This document shows, piece by piece, positions 8,259-8,289 of a stretch of DNA of 8,289 nucleotides. The position numbers and the translations under genes were made by a program. The stretch is from positions 1 through 8,289 of the forward strand of contig JAAURU010000148.1 of the NCBI GenBank assembly GCA_012032075.1, read 5' to 3'. A model generated the notes under the pieces. It was not told the DNA's origin, made no database searches, and was given only the letters and a program-made list of their open reading frames with translations. Each line of letters begins with the position of its first letter. Position 1 is the stretch's first letter. The stretch comes from Flavobacterium sp. GTDB taxonomy: Bacteria; Bacteroidota; Bacteroidia; Flavobacteriales; Flavobacteriaceae.

Positions 8259-8289
8259 GAAGTTTAAACTAAAAATTCGCAAATGATTA
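8259..8289. other. Intergenic end of window
   Basis: Thirty-one bases follow the corrected DUF4249 stop. They include the palindrome GTTTAAAC (8262-8269) and AAAAATTCGC (8272-8281), which could be the left arm of a terminator cut off by the window edge. Nothing here can be confirmed without the next bases. Confidence 0.3.

Overview
The window looks like chromosomal DNA of a flavobacterium (Bacteroidota, probably Flavobacteriaceae). It is strongly AT-rich and has essentially no Shine-Dalgarno sequences. Promoters fit the Bacteroidota TTG / TAnnTTTG pattern. The encoded proteins are typical of the group: a flavobacterial-type PabB, a monomeric isocitrate dehydrogenase, a TonB-dependent receptor with an N-terminal carboxypeptidase-regulatory-like domain, a DUF4249 lipoprotein, and small secreted proteins with short FxQ-type signal peptides. 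No RNA gene, CRISPR array or insertion sequence was seen.

Layout. Positions 1-663 (minus) hold the N-terminal half of pabB (folate pathway), running off the left edge and carrying a copy of a flavobacterial palindromic repeat inside the coding sequence. A 253-base intergenic region holds divergent promoters for pabB and for icd (917-3125, plus), a full-length monomeric NADP isocitrate dehydrogenase. A strong stem-loop at 3162-3188 ends icd and also serves the convergent minus-strand transcription unit. That unit runs from a good promoter at 5008-5037 through a secreted beta-sandwich-like protein (4230-4930) and a secreted protein with about eight YD-like motifs (3187-4212). Divergent from it, 5048-7426 (plus) encodes a TonB-dependent receptor, followed 5 nt later by a DUF4249 surface lipoprotein (7432-8258).

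The most pervasive oddity is that every one of the six genes is broken by single-base indels, twelve in all: two in pabB, three in icd, three in the YD-motif gene, one in the other secreted gene, two in the receptor and one in the DUF4249 gene. Each lies in or next to a short homopolymer, and restoring one base rejoins conserved protein in every case. This looks like consensus sequencing error rather than decay, so I annotate the joined genes as CDS and give the junctions. After correction the lengths are about 735 aa (Icd), 342 aa (YD-motif protein), 233 aa (secreted protein), 792 aa (receptor) and 275 aa (DUF4249).

How the genes work together. pabB and icd are independent housekeeping genes. 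The right half is a cell-surface locus: an outer-membrane receptor with its lipoprotein partner, back to back with a two-gene operon for exported proteins. The receptor/DUF4249 pair recurs in Bacteroidota, but I know of no assigned substrate. It and the divergent secreted operon are the parts most worth a second look.
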